64,000 nt of DNA from an uncultured Bacteroidales bacterium (GTDB taxonomy: Bacteria > Bacteroidota > Bacteroidia > Bacteroidales > UBA932): positions 62,001 to 126,000 of the forward strand of contig CAKUXR010000002.1 of the NCBI GenBank assembly GCA_934700615.1, in the 5' to 3' direction. The translations under genes were made by a program, and so were the position numbers. A model generated the notes under the pieces. That model was not told the DNA's origin and made no database searches. It saw only the letters and a list, made by a program, of their open reading frames with translations. Positions 8,783 through 17,887 of this stretch are shown here, one piece after another (position 1 is the stretch's first letter; each line of letters opens with the position of its first letter).

Positions 8783-10774
8783 CTAGTACTTCTTCAGTTC
8801 GGCATCCGTCAATGAATTGAATGCCTTAGGGCGGGCCATGTTCTCCGTATAGACATTTCCGAACGGATCCGTAACCTTGATTGTCAAATCGACATTGGCA
8901 TCGTCAGCCTTGACCTTGAAGAAGTGAGGCATGGCATTCTCGGTAACAAAAGCCGGAGTCGATGTAATATCATTATTGAATCTCTTGACGGTCAATGCCT
9001 TGATGTGAAGAGGGTCATAAGCATAACATCTTGTCCACTCTAGTTTCTTTCCCGTCTCGTCCTTGACTTCCAGTGTCCAGTCAGAAGACCAGTTCCAGAC
9101 ATTGATGAGCACCTCATTCTTCTTGGACAATGCAGGATAAGCGGCAATATATTTTGCAAACTCAAGTTTCATCCCGGTGTCTTTCAGTTTAGGAACATCA
9201 TCGTACGAGAAGGACACATTGTTAAGGTCATACGAGCGGAACTGATAATTCTCTTCCTTGGCGGTAGCCTTGTACTGCCACTTGAAATCTGTACCGTTGA
9301 CATCCCAGATACTGTATCCTCCAGGTGTTCCGTCAAGACCGACATAAACGCCTTCGGTGAGATTGCCTGACCACCACCATGAGGCGCAGATGGAACCGGA
9401 ATTGTGCTCGTAAGTCTCCGTTGCTCCAAGTGAGGAAGCCTCCTTAGGGGTAACATTGAAGATAGTATGGGTATGACCTGTCACAAAGTGGACCTTATAG
9501 CCTTTGACTGCATCGAACATAGCATTGGTGCTGGACGCATCATGGTCAAGTTTAAATGCACTCTCACTCTTAGGGAAGAAAACCTGCGCGTGCATCATAA
9601 TTACCAGAGGAGTGCTCTTGTCCACGTACTGGAGATCTTTCTTGAGCCAATCAATCTGCTCCTGCGGAAGATCCTTCACATAGTTTCTCGACTTGTCTCC
9701 ATTGTAATATTTACAGTCAATGTCATCAAGCACAATATAATGGACCTTGCCGATATTGAATGAATAATAGTCTGGGGCAATGGTATTGACATAAGGAAGT
9801 TTTGCATTCCAGTTGCCGACGGCGTTCATATCATTGTCATGGTTACCCATAGTATGATAAATGAGGATATCCGAAACCCTCCTATTCATATCGTCGAGAT
9901 ACTGAGGCAGCTGATAATTGTTTGAATACCAATACAAATCCCATGTCATATCACCGAGAGTAATGGCGTACATCTTCTCGTTCTTGTGTGAATCCCTATA
10001 ATTGTTCCAGTCATTGGTGAATGCCGTGAACTGAGTCAAGTCTTTTGTCCTGTTGGCAAGATGCATGTCACCGAGGAAGAAGACCTTGTATTTATCCTGG
10101 TTATCAACCTTTTTCAAGATGAAGTCTTTACGCTCTGCAACATCTGCTTTCTTTTCCAATGCGAAAAACATCTTGGGGAGAATGCCTTCTGACGCAGGTT
10201 CATAACCTGAAGGGACAGACATGAACACATATTGCAACTCCTTATTGGAAGGGAGCTGATATACGCCATTGGCATCAGTGCATGCAACCTCATACCCATC
10301 AGATACGACAACGCCTGAGACGCCTTTTCCGTCACAGGAAATCTTTCCATATACTGTCGAGCCTTTTTCAGGATCAACGCCGTCACCTGTGATGGTAACC
10401 TTCATAGTTCCCATCGACTTGACCTGGCTTCCACGCTTAATGGAAATCTCATAAGAATCAGAACTGATTCCGTCGAAGAGGGCAACCGTAAACTTGGTTT
10501 CGGAAACTGAAAGGATTTCGCATTCTTTCTTTTCTTTTGCAGAATTCTCGAAGACAATCTTGTCTGTTTTAGCCGGGGCTTTCTGGAATTGCACTCTGAA
10601 ATCAAAAGTCGCCGCACCGAATTCGATAGTGGCCTCTTCCGGCACACGGAACATCACATCGAAATTGCCCCCATCATCGTTTTTGGAAGAACTTCCGGTA
10701 CAAGAAACCGCCATAATCCCCACAACAAGCAGGATAACAGCCAGAAAAGTTCGTATAAGTCTCATTTTTTTCAA
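8783..10774 (-). CDS. Calcineurin-like metallophosphoesterase lipoprotein
   Basis: A 663-aa lipoprotein with a predicted dinuclear-metal phosphoesterase domain. The signal peptide ends at the lipobox AVSC (Cys 25). An unassigned beta region (about 40-135) precedes an N-terminal accessory domain (about 138-215). The catalytic domain (about 229-440) has FLGDMHLA, LGDM, GNHD, MMHA and VTGHTH, all the metal-ligand motifs of the family. A C-terminal beta domain (about 460-650) completes the MetallophosN-Metallophos-MetallophosC arrangement common in Bacteroidetes. It is the first gene of the SusCD operon, so the transported molecule may carry a phosphate ester or be released by phosphodiester cleavage; that is inference. 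Substrate unknown. Confidence 0.88.
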   Translation of the reverse strand: MKKMRLIRTFLAVILLVVGIMAVSCTGSSSKNDDGGNFDVMFRVPEEATIEFGAATFDFRVQFQKAPAKTDKIVFENSAKEKKECEILSVSETKFTVALFDGISSDSYEISIKRGSQVKSMGTMKVTITGDGVDPEKGSTVYGKISCDGKGVSGVVVSDGYEVACTDANGVYQLPSNKELQYVFMSVPSGYEPASEGILPKMFFALEKKADVAERKDFILKKVDNQDKYKVFFLGDMHLANRTKDLTQFTAFTNDWNNYRDSHKNEKMYAITLGDMTWDLYWYSNNYQLPQYLDDMNRRVSDILIYHTMGNHDNDMNAVGNWNAKLPYVNTIAPDYYSFNIGKVHYIVLDDIDCKYYNGDKSRNYVKDLPQEQIDWLKKDLQYVDKSTPLVIMMHAQVFFPKSESAFKLDHDASSTNAMFDAVKGYKVHFVTGHTHTIFNVTPKEASSLGATETYEHNSGSICASWWWSGNLTEGVYVGLDGTPGGYSIWDVNGTDFKWQYKATAKEENYQFRSYDLNNVSFSYDDVPKLKDTGMKLEFAKYIAAYPALSKKNEVLINVWNWSSDWTLEVKDETGKKLEWTRCYAYDPLHIKALTVKRFNNDITSTPAFVTENAMPHFFKVKADDANVDLTIKVTDPFGNVYTENMARPKAFNSLTDAELKKY

Positions 10775-10828
10775 ACAATAATTATTACTTGAAATGTTTT
10801 AATTTGTAAGTTAAAATCGTTTCGAAAG

Positions 10829-10858
10829 CAAAATTACGCATTTTTCGATAAATTCAAA
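10829..10858 (-). promoter_or_regulatory. Promoter of the phosphoesterase-SusC-SusD operon
   Basis: On the minus strand TTTG (10858-10855) is followed by an 18-base spacer and TAATTTTG (10836-10829), matching the Bacteroidetes sigma-ABfr consensus TTTG/TAnnTTTG. The implied start site is about 45-50 bases before the ATG at 10774. Confidence 0.7.
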
Positions 10859-11100
10859 AGTTTTAAAACCATTTTCAGGTTCAGAACGTAAGTCCGGCCA
10901 CTATTTCGGAAGCCTCAAGTTTCATTTCGTAACAAAAATACATTACAAATAATTCATAAATGTTACAAAACTATTCCATTCTCAAGAATTTGCTTTCATA
11001 TGGTTTCATTTTGTAATTATTAGCCAAAATGTCACAAAAAAGTCACAAAATGTTCACCTCACTTGGATTCTCTCCTCGTGGCGTCCCAGACTCACACATA

Positions 11101-11148
11101 AAACAAAAACTGCCCGATGACGTAAAACACACGTACATAGAGGCAGTT
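11101..11148 (-). terminator. Terminator after tRNA-Gly
   Basis: The arms AACTGCC (11108-11114) and GGCAGTT (11142-11148) can pair. On the minus strand the stem is followed by TTTTTGTTTT, a U tract. It lies downstream of the tRNA-Gly 3' end. Confidence 0.55.
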
Positions 11149-11161
11149 CTTATATTGTCAG

Positions 11162-11234
11162 AGCGGAAAACGGGGCTCGAACCCGCGACCTTCGGCTTGG
11201 GAAGCCAACGCTCTACCAGCTGAGCTATTTCCGC
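11162..11234 (-). tRNA. tRNA-Gly (anticodon CCC)
   Basis: A full cloverleaf on the minus strand. The acceptor GCGGAAA pairs with TTTCCGC; the D arm contains AGCTCAGCTGGTAGAGC; the anticodon stem TTGGC/GCCGA encloses the loop TTCCCAA, giving anticodon CCC; the T arm contains GGTTCGAGCC. The discriminator is T, and CCA is not encoded. Length is 73 nt. It has its own consensus promoter just upstream. Confidence 0.95.
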
Positions 11235-11240
11235 ATTTTT

Positions 11241-11323
11241 CCCTGAAAGAGTTCTGCAAATATAATCATTAAAATCCGTTTTGCAAGAAAATATCGAGTC
11301 CTACATGCAGAACCCTTTCAGGG
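11241..11323. repeat. 18-bp inverted repeat around the tRNA-Gly promoter
   Basis: The arms at 11241-11258 and 11306-11323 are reverse complements with one mismatch (CCCTGAAAG[A/G]GTTCTGCA), separated by 47 bases. The spacer contains the tRNA-Gly promoter. The arrangement could form a large hairpin or bind a dimeric protein. The origin is unknown. Confidence 0.6.
11257..11286 (-). promoter_or_regulatory. Promoter of tRNA-Gly
   Basis: The minus strand reads TTG (11286-11284), a 19-base spacer, then TATATTTG (11264-11257): a perfect -7 box at canonical spacing. The start site would be about 15-20 bases before the tRNA 5' end at 11234. Confidence 0.8.
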
Positions 11324-11359
11324 GGACGCAACACTATCAATTATTTAAAACACGTCCAA

Positions 11360-12484
11360 TCACTCAAATACGAAATCCGTTATATTCTTGATTCCCGGAA
11401 TATCGAAATAGGATTCCACGATATTCCCTTTCAGAAAAACCTTCTTCTTAAGATTCTCAGGATTTGTCACGAGATTCAACGCATCTCTGGCGGATGCCTT
11501 GGAAGGAATCTGTACTGAAAGACATGACTCTTTGTCAGTAACGCTGGCCCTACCGGCTATCGCGAAGTTGGAACTGGACTCGAACGGAGGGTCAGTCGAC
11601 ATTCCCGTCTTGGTAAGATCTCCTCCTACTATATATCCATATACCCAGACTCCTTCAGCACCGATTTCCGTCATTGCCTTGGTCACGCTCATTGCATTTT
11701 TATACGAATCTCCAGAGGAACTTCCACCGCCGGTGTTCCCGCCTGATGAACCTCCGCCGATGACATAGCTGTCCCTAAGCCAAGTGCGTGAAGTATCCAG
11801 ATCAATGATAATCTTACCGTCTGATGTGCCGGGTTTTCCTGGAGCGGATACGCTCATGTCCAGAATCTGTCCCGACTTGAGAGTCTTGGTAAACAAAGTC
11901 TTGTCAGTTCCTGCATTGCTCAAGACCAAAGAAACGCTCCCGGGCTGGAAATATGCGACCCTCTTTTCCGTATAACTGTACATGAGACGACCCTCCGCAG
12001 ACTTAAGAAATAGAACACCCTCCGGATACGATATCAGAAAATTGCTCGAGATTTTCAGCCTCATACCAGCATTGACCTGTTTACATTCAAGATGGACATC
12101 TGCAGTCTTCCCCGACTTCACCACCACACACTGCTCATCCCCGAAGACCGGGGATGCGAAAGCCGGCTTCTTGAACTCGCGGGACTGGGCTGAAACTGTG
12201 TATGTTCCGGCCTTGACCAGCATCTTTTCCGGAGAATCGCCATATTTTCCGTCAAACAGGATCTTGCCGGAAGAATCCGTAACCTTAAGCAGGAAATCAC
12301 TGGTATCAGGGACAGTCTCTCCCGTCACTTTCGTCTGGCTATAAGACGATTCGACAAAATGGATTGTAAGGATACCTTCCCCCTCATCTATGACAGCCCT
12401 GGTACACGACATGGCGAACGCCGCAAGCAGCACTTCCGATGAATGAAGCGCAAGACGCAGCAAATAATCATGAATCTTTTTCAT
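11360..12484 (-). CDS. Predicted lipoprotein with DUF4493-like and OB-fold (DUF6359-like) domains
   Basis: A 374-aa predicted lipoprotein. The signal peptide ends near AMSC (Cys 27). Residues about 35-235 resemble DUF4493, a Bacteroidetes beta-sandwich domain (SDFLLKVTDSSGKILFDG, then GTYTVSAQSR). A low-complexity Gly/Ser linker (about 243-258) leads to a C-terminal OB-fold-like domain (about 259-374) containing VWVYGYIVGG and KVFLKGNIVESYF, as in DUF6359. Such proteins are usually cell-surface components of unknown function. It is alone, on the same strand as the downstream tRNA-Gly. The family names are recalled from pattern and were not searched. Confidence 0.7.
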   Translation of the reverse strand: MKKIHDYLLRLALHSSEVLLAAFAMSCTRAVIDEGEGILTIHFVESSYSQTKVTGETVPDTSDFLLKVTDSSGKILFDGKYGDSPEKMLVKAGTYTVSAQSREFKKPAFASPVFGDEQCVVVKSGKTADVHLECKQVNAGMRLKISSNFLISYPEGVLFLKSAEGRLMYSYTEKRVAYFQPGSVSLVLSNAGTDKTLFTKTLKSGQILDMSVSAPGKPGTSDGKIIIDLDTSRTWLRDSYVIGGGSSGGNTGGGSSSGDSYKNAMSVTKAMTEIGAEGVWVYGYIVGGDLTKTGMSTDPPFESSSNFAIAGRASVTDKESCLSVQIPSKASARDALNLVTNPENLKKKVFLKGNIVESYFDIPGIKNITDFVFE

Positions 12485-12503
12485 ATCAAATTTTGTTTTG
12501 CCG

Positions 12504-12511
12504 CAAATCTA
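12504..12511 (-). promoter_or_regulatory. Candidate -7 box for the DUF4493-like lipoprotein gene
   Basis: The complement is TAGATTTG, an exact TAnnTTTG match, about 20 bases before the ATG at 12484. The -33 element is not clear. Confidence 0.45.
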
Positions 12512-12638
12512 TAACTATTTCACCCGAACTGATTTAAGGATCATAAAAACAACCGGTACATATTTTTTATTTAAGAAAAACACGAGTTGTTTTTATAATT
12601 TTTAAACAAAAAATGCTTCAGGACATTTGGAATATCCG

Positions 12639-12683
12639 AAAAAAAAATTCACGGGGGCTTCGCAATCACTGCGAAACATCCCG
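12639..12683 (-). terminator. Terminator of the UvrD/PcrA helicase gene
   Basis: On the minus strand a hairpin with core TTCGCA/TGCGAA and outer CGGG/CCCG pairing (12651-12683) is followed by nine T residues (complement of 12639-12647). It lies about 70 bases after the helicase stop codon. Confidence 0.6.
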
Positions 12684-12749
12684 CTACTTAACCTAAACTT
12701 AAACTATGAAAAACTTCAATTGCAAAGATAATATTTATTTTCTTACCTA

Positions 12750-15263
12750 TCACTTATTTTCGTTATCCACACGAATTTTCGCATACTTGAGCAGAATAAT
12801 CTTCTCGCCACAAGAATCAAACAGGATATTGGCCTTCAGATTGTCTCCTGTCCCGGTAATGCTCTGAACGATGCCATAACCGAAACGATTGTGCTCGACA
12901 CGCTGCCCGGCCTTCACGTCCAGCACCGAAACCGGAGTGAACTGGGAATCAGGGGTCCTCGGTTTTGCCGGACTGGAAACGGCTCTTGACATTGACACCA
13001 TCGGCTTTCCTGTCGCCGACGAGACAGGAGTCTGCCTGATGACCTTGACAGGACCGGACTTCCCATAAGAACTGCCGCCGGACCTGTCATATCCTCCTCC
13101 GTATCCCGAACCGGTGCCTCTTCCAGCATTGACATTCCTCCTTCCGGAGAACGATGCGCCGGAACCGAACCCGGAGCCGAATCCGGAAAAGCCTCCCGAC
13201 CTTCCGGAAGACATCTCGGAATCATCCAGAGGATTGTCCACATACCGTGAATCGATTTCTTCGACGAAACGGCTGGGAGAATTCTGCTCATGCTTTCCAT
13301 TCCTCATCCTGGTCGCCGCAAATGAAAGATTGACAGCGGCTTTGGCCCTTGTCAACGCCACATAGAACAATCGCCTTTCCTCCTCGATTTCAGTCGGTGA
13401 AGCATAGGCTCCGCCTGAGGGGAAGAGATTCTCCTCCATTCCGGCAACATAGACATACGGGAACTCAAGTCCCTTCGACGAATGTATTGTCATGAGGGTA
13501 ATCTTGTTGTTCGCATCCTCGTCATCAGACATGTCGATTGCGCTGAGCAAGGAAATGTCCTCGAGGAAATCGCCCAATGTCACTACCGGGAGTTCGCTGT
13601 CCGAGATCGAGTCCACATCAGTCACATTGCCCTCGATAAGAAGTTCCTCCTTGTATTGGTTCTGCCTGTCCTCCACGAAACTCTTGACACTATTCAAAAG
13701 TTCCTCGATATTCGCGGCCCTGGACTGACTCTCAATAGAATTATCCATCTTGAACGAAGCATAAAGCCCGGATCTGTTGGAAAGGAGTGCCGCAACAGCA
13801 AAGGCATCCTCGGTAGCCAGTCTGGCATTGGCATCGGCAATCATATCATGGAATTCCATGATTTTTCCGGCCGTACCGGATTTTATGCCGGCGGCAGCAA
13901 GAAAAGCCGGTGTGCAGGCATTGAAAAGGGACACCTGGTTTGCCCTGGCCACTGAAATCAACGCCTCCAGCGAGGTCTGTCCGATTCCTCTTGCCGGGGT
14001 ATTCACGACTCGCCTGAACGACTCGTCATCATTCAGGTTCACAGCCAGTTTCAGGTATGCCATCATATCCTTGACCTCCGTCCTGTCGAAGAACGAATTT
14101 CCGGACACGATCATATACGGGAGGTTCTTCTTACGGAGCGCTTCCTCCAGCGCACGCGACTGGGAATTTGTTCTGTACAATATCGCAAAGTCCTGATACT
14201 GACAATGATCCTTCTCCATCCTCGCCACTATTGACGACGTTATCAGCATCGCCTCCTCCTGCTCGGTATAAGCCTTGATGAGATGAATCAGATCACCTTC
14301 CGGACCCTTGGAGTAACAGGTCTTGGGAATTCTCGATTCATTATTTTCAATGACAGAGTTCGCGGCATCCACGATGACCTGCGTCGAACGGTAGTTCCTC
14401 TCCAGACGGAACAGCTTGCAATCGGGATAATCCTTCTGGAAATTCAGGATATTCTCGATTTTGGCTCCTCGGAAAGCATAGATTGACTGGGAATCGTCAC
14501 CTACCACACATATATTCCTGTGAACCTGGCTGAGCTTCTTCAAAATGAGATACTGGGCAAGGTTCGTGTCCTGATACTCATCCACCATGATATAGTCAAA
14601 ACGGCTGGACACGGAAGCGAGCGCCTCCTGGTTATCTCTGAACAAGATATTCATATTCAGCAGGATATCATCGAAATCCATAACGCCGGCCTGTTTGCAT
14701 TTGGCCGCATACAGAGCATAGATATTGCAGATTTCAGGCTTCTTCGCATGAGTATCATTGGCAATGGCCTGATTGCTGCGCTTGTAGGCCTCCGGCGTGA
14801 CAAGATTGTTCTTCGCCATCGAAATGCGGCTCAGCACATCCTTCGGCTTGTAAATCTTGTCATCAAGTTTCAGTTCCTTAAGGCATGACTTTATCGCACT
14901 GATGGAATCTCCTGTGTCATAAATTGTAAAAGATGACGGATATCCAAGACAATCGGCGAATTCGCGCAAGAACCTGATGAACACGGAATGGAAGGTGCCC
15001 ATATAGAGCCTCCTCGCCTTCCTCTCCCCCACCATCGCCGCAATCCTCGTCTTCATCTCGGCTGCCGCCTTCTTGGTAAAGGTCAATGCCAGGATGCGGT
15101 CCGGCTCCCCTCCTTTCTCAAGTATATACGCGATTCGTCCGGTAAGGACTCTCGTTTTGCCGGCACCTGCCCCCGCGACTATCAGCACAGGTCCTTCCGT
15201 CTGGCTCACCGCCGCCCTCTGCTGTGCGTCAAGCCCCTCTAATATAGCGCTATTGTTTTCCAT
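12750..15263 (-). CDS. pcrA: UvrD/PcrA-type superfamily 1A DNA helicase
   Basis: A 3'-to-5' ATP-dependent DNA helicase of 837 aa used in repair and in clearing recombination or replication intermediates. All SF1A motifs are present: Walker A GAGAGKT (31-37), LTFTKKAA (Ia), VDEYQDTN (II), GDDSQSIYAFRGA (III), YRST (IV), TIHSSKGLEFPYVYVAG (V) and EEERRLFYVALTRAK (VI). A Gly/Ser/Arg-rich linker (about 670-730) separates the motor from a C-terminal region ending VEHNRFGYGIVQSITG, the small tail fold that contacts RNA polymerase in PcrA. It diverges from nqrA, with 74 bases between the start codons. UvrD and PcrA cannot be told apart by sequence alone; the tail favours PcrA. Confidence 0.95.
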   Translation of the reverse strand: MENNSAILEGLDAQQRAAVSQTEGPVLIVAGAGAGKTRVLTGRIAYILEKGGEPDRILALTFTKKAAAEMKTRIAAMVGERKARRLYMGTFHSVFIRFLREFADCLGYPSSFTIYDTGDSISAIKSCLKELKLDDKIYKPKDVLSRISMAKNNLVTPEAYKRSNQAIANDTHAKKPEICNIYALYAAKCKQAGVMDFDDILLNMNILFRDNQEALASVSSRFDYIMVDEYQDTNLAQYLILKKLSQVHRNICVVGDDSQSIYAFRGAKIENILNFQKDYPDCKLFRLERNYRSTQVIVDAANSVIENNESRIPKTCYSKGPEGDLIHLIKAYTEQEEAMLITSSIVARMEKDHCQYQDFAILYRTNSQSRALEEALRKKNLPYMIVSGNSFFDRTEVKDMMAYLKLAVNLNDDESFRRVVNTPARGIGQTSLEALISVARANQVSLFNACTPAFLAAAGIKSGTAGKIMEFHDMIADANARLATEDAFAVAALLSNRSGLYASFKMDNSIESQSRAANIEELLNSVKSFVEDRQNQYKEELLIEGNVTDVDSISDSELPVVTLGDFLEDISLLSAIDMSDDEDANNKITLMTIHSSKGLEFPYVYVAGMEENLFPSGGAYASPTEIEEERRLFYVALTRAKAAVNLSFAATRMRNGKHEQNSPSRFVEEIDSRYVDNPLDDSEMSSGRSGGFSGFGSGFGSGASFSGRRNVNAGRGTGSGYGGGYDRSGGSSYGKSGPVKVIRQTPVSSATGKPMVSMSRAVSSPAKPRTPDSQFTPVSVLDVKAGQRVEHNRFGYGIVQSITGTGDNLKANILFDSCGEKIILLKYAKIRVDNENK

Positions 15264-15292
15264 AATAAGAGCGAAATTACGAAAAATTTCAG

Positions 15293-15300
15293 TATCTTCG
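15293..15300 (+). promoter_or_regulatory. Candidate -7 box of the nqr operon
   Basis: TATCTTCG, one mismatch from TAnnTTTG, lies 38 bases before the nqrA ATG. No clear TTG is seen at -33, so the element may need an activator or may be weak. Confidence 0.35.
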
Positions 15301-15337
15301 CGTCGGAAATCCGAAATACTATTAAAGGTTACCTATA

Positions 15338-16696
15338 ATGTCAAACAACATCGATTTGAAACAAGGGCTGAACATTCCTATCTCCGGAACAGCAGCCCAG
15401 AAGACCAGAAAGACGATCGTGCCTGACGTTATCGCCATGAAACCAACTGATTTCAAGGGTCTCATCCCTAGACTTCTGGTGAAGGAAGGCGACAAGGTTT
15501 TGGCAGGTTCACCTGTTCTGTCTGACAAAAAGAACCCTGACATCCTCTTTACCTCACCGGTAAGCGGTACCATAGCGGAAATCGTCAGGGGTGAAAAAAG
15601 AAAGTTGCTTGAGGTAAGAATCAAGGCTGACGCACAGCAGGAGTTCGTTGATTTCGGCACACACAAAGTTGCAGACATGTCTGCTGCCGACATCAAGTCA
15701 CTTCTCCTCCAGAGCGGTCTTTGGCCTTCTCTTATCCAGAGGCCTTACGGCATCCTCGCGGATCCGACATTGACCCCGAAAGCAATCTTCGTATCCGCAT
15801 TCACTACAGCTCCTCTTGCAGCAGTTCCTGAATTCGCATTCAAGGATGAAATCGCTTACATCCAGACTGGTGTGAACGTACTCGCCAAACTTACTGACGG
15901 CGGCGTACATTTCTCGCTCAGCAGCGAAAACTATTCAGGCACTCCTCTCCACAAGATCGAGAACGTTGTAAGCCACGTGTTCAGCGGCAAGCATCCTGCA
16001 GGCAATGTGGGCGTACAGATCAGCCATATCGCACCTATCATGAAGGGTGACACCGTATGGACTGTATCACTTCTTCTCCTCTCTGCCATCGGCAAGCTTT
16101 TCAGCACCGGAAAATATGACATGAGAAGAAAAGTTGCCGTTACCGGCCCTAAGGCCATTGATCCGGCATACGTTGACGCCCTTCCTGGAATCAGCATGAA
16201 AGACCTCAAGGACTTCTATGACAACTCCGCAAACGACCTCAGATTCGTAAGCGGTGACGTGCTCACTGGCGAAAATGTCGGCGAAAACGGATTCCTCGGA
16301 TTCTTCGACAACCAGGTTACATTGCTTCATGAAGGTACTGAAAGAGAGGTTCTCGGATGGGCAAAACCGTTCAGATTCGGCAAATTCAGTTCAAGCCGCA
16401 CCTATTTCTCTTGGCTCTGCCCTAAGAAGACTTATGACATGGACACAAACTTCAACGGAGGCCCTCGCGCATTCGTGATGTCCGATGTTTATGGCAAAGT
16501 TCTTCCGATGGATATCTTCCCTATCTATCTCGCCAAGGCATGTCTTGCCGGTGACATCGATAAGATGGAGAAATTCGGAATCTATGAAGTCCTCCCTGAG
16601 GATCTCGCTCTCTGTGAGTATGTGGATCCTTCTAAGAACGACATTCAGGCTATAATCCAGAAAGGCATTGACCTTATGATTAAGGAAATGGCTTAA
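15338..16696 (+). CDS. nqrA: Na+-translocating NADH-quinone reductase subunit A
   Basis: The peripheral cytoplasmic subunit of Na+-NQR, 452 aa, normal length for the family. The N-terminus (LKQGLNIPISG) and the lipoyl-like region (LLVKEGDKVLAGSPVL) near residue 50 match NqrA, as do SPVSGTIAEI and the later GLWPSLIQRPYG. NqrA docks on NqrB and helps form the quinone site. It is the first gene of a tightly packed nqrABCDEF operon; the next gene begins 13 bases later. Confidence 0.97.
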   Translation: MSNNIDLKQGLNIPISGTAAQKTRKTIVPDVIAMKPTDFKGLIPRLLVKEGDKVLAGSPVLSDKKNPDILFTSPVSGTIAEIVRGEKRKLLEVRIKADAQQEFVDFGTHKVADMSAADIKSLLLQSGLWPSLIQRPYGILADPTLTPKAIFVSAFTTAPLAAVPEFAFKDEIAYIQTGVNVLAKLTDGGVHFSLSSENYSGTPLHKIENVVSHVFSGKHPAGNVGVQISHIAPIMKGDTVWTVSLLLLSAIGKLFSTGKYDMRRKVAVTGPKAIDPAYVDALPGISMKDLKDFYDNSANDLRFVSGDVLTGENVGENGFLGFFDNQVTLLHEGTEREVLGWAKPFRFGKFSSSRTYFSWLCPKKTYDMDTNFNGGPRAFVMSDVYGKVLPMDIFPIYLAKACLAGDIDKMEKFGIYEVLPEDLALCEYVDPSKNDIQAIIQKGIDLMIKEMA

Positions 16697-16709
16697 TTTA
16701 ACGGAAGTT

Positions 16710-17873
16710 ATGGAAGAATCAAAAAATACAACACAGCAGCCGGGCCTTTTCGAGAAGGGCGGCAAACTTGGATTCCTTCACTCAACCGTTGACGCATTCG
16801 ACACCTTCCTCCGTGTGCCTGGTACTGTTACCAGACGTGGAGCTCATGTCAGAGATGCTGTCGATCTGAAGAGAATCATGATTATCGTTGTGCTGGCGCT
16901 TGTTCCTGCAGCCCTCTTCGGAATGTGGAACGTCGGCTACCAGCATTGTCTCGCAACAGGACAGGAATGGGGACTTTTCCAGAATTTCTGGTATGGCTTC
17001 CTCAGAGTTCTGCCTCTTTATATTGTAGCGTATGTAGTAGGTCTCGGCATCGAGTTCGCTTCTGCCCAGATCCGCAACGAAGAGGTCAATGAGGGTTACC
17101 TTGTTTCAGGTATGCTCATTCCTCTCATCGTCCCTGTGGACGTTCCGCTTTGGACTCTTGCAATCGCAGTTGCATTTGCAGTGCTTTTCGGCAAGGAAGT
17201 ATTCGGTGGTACCGGTATGAACTTCCTGAACCCTGCACTCCTCTGCCGTGCATTCCTTTTCTTCGCTTATCCTAGCAAGATGTCAGGCTCAAGCGTTTGG
17301 GTATCATTGAAAAACGGCGAAAGCCTCATCGACGGTGCGACAGGAGCCACTCCTCTCTCATTCGCCTCTGAAGGTCTCGACGCAATGAACAACGCAGGAG
17401 TACAGTACGGAATGTCAGCATGGGATATGTTCGCCGGAATCATCCCTGGTTCTGTAGGTGAAACATCAGTTATAGCAATCCTTATCGGAGCGGTAATCCT
17501 CATCTGGACAGGCGTCGCAAGCTGGAAGATCATGGTTTCATCAGTTGCAGGAGCACTCTTCGTAGGCTGGCTCGGCAATTTCTTCGGAGCTACTGACGTT
17601 CCTGCCTACTACCATCTTCTCATGGGTGGTTTCGCTTTCGGTACAGTATTCATGGCAACAGACCCTGTGACATCTGCACAGACCGAGTGCGGCAAGTGGA
17701 TCTACGGATTCCTTATCGGCGCCCTCTGCGTTGTCGTCAGACTGTTCAACCCTGGATATGCAGAAGGCATGATGCTCGCTATCTTGCTGATGAACACATT
17801 TGCACCGCTCATTGACCACTACGTCACCGACGCTGCGATCTCAAGAAGAGCCAAGAAAGTTAAAATCGCATAA
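16710..17873 (+). CDS. nqrB: Na+-translocating NADH-quinone reductase subunit B
   Basis: A membrane subunit of 387 aa with about ten hydrophobic helices. It carries the covalent FMN attachment motif: Thr 214 in GATGATPL. NqrB also binds riboflavin and forms much of the Na+ path. The N-terminal soluble stretch LFEKGGKLGFLHSTVDAFDTF is typical. It sits between nqrA and nqrC with short gaps (13 and 14 bases), which implies a single transcript. Confidence 0.97.
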   Translation: MEESKNTTQQPGLFEKGGKLGFLHSTVDAFDTFLRVPGTVTRRGAHVRDAVDLKRIMIIVVLALVPAALFGMWNVGYQHCLATGQEWGLFQNFWYGFLRVLPLYIVAYVVGLGIEFASAQIRNEEVNEGYLVSGMLIPLIVPVDVPLWTLAIAVAFAVLFGKEVFGGTGMNFLNPALLCRAFLFFAYPSKMSGSSVWVSLKNGESLIDGATGATPLSFASEGLDAMNNAGVQYGMSAWDMFAGIIPGSVGETSVIAILIGAVILIWTGVASWKIMVSSVAGALFVGWLGNFFGATDVPAYYHLLMGGFAFGTVFMATDPVTSAQTECGKWIYGFLIGALCVVVRLFNPGYAEGMMLAILLMNTFAPLIDHYVTDAAISRRAKKVKIA

Positions 17874-17887
17874 TATATATAATAGGT

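Larger units (their letters stand above)
10775..11161. other. Gene-free interval between the surface operon and tRNA-Gly
   Basis: AT-rich, 387 bases. It holds the operon promoter (10829-10858) and the tRNA-Gly terminator (11101-11148). The middle part (about 10860-11090) shows no gene or clear structure. A short frame read across 11029-11223 has no protein-like features and runs into the tRNA. Confidence 0.6.

Noticed and set aside
11029..11223. Open frame of 64 codons on the plus strand
   Set aside because: It runs through the tRNA-Gly gene and terminator and has no protein-like composition.
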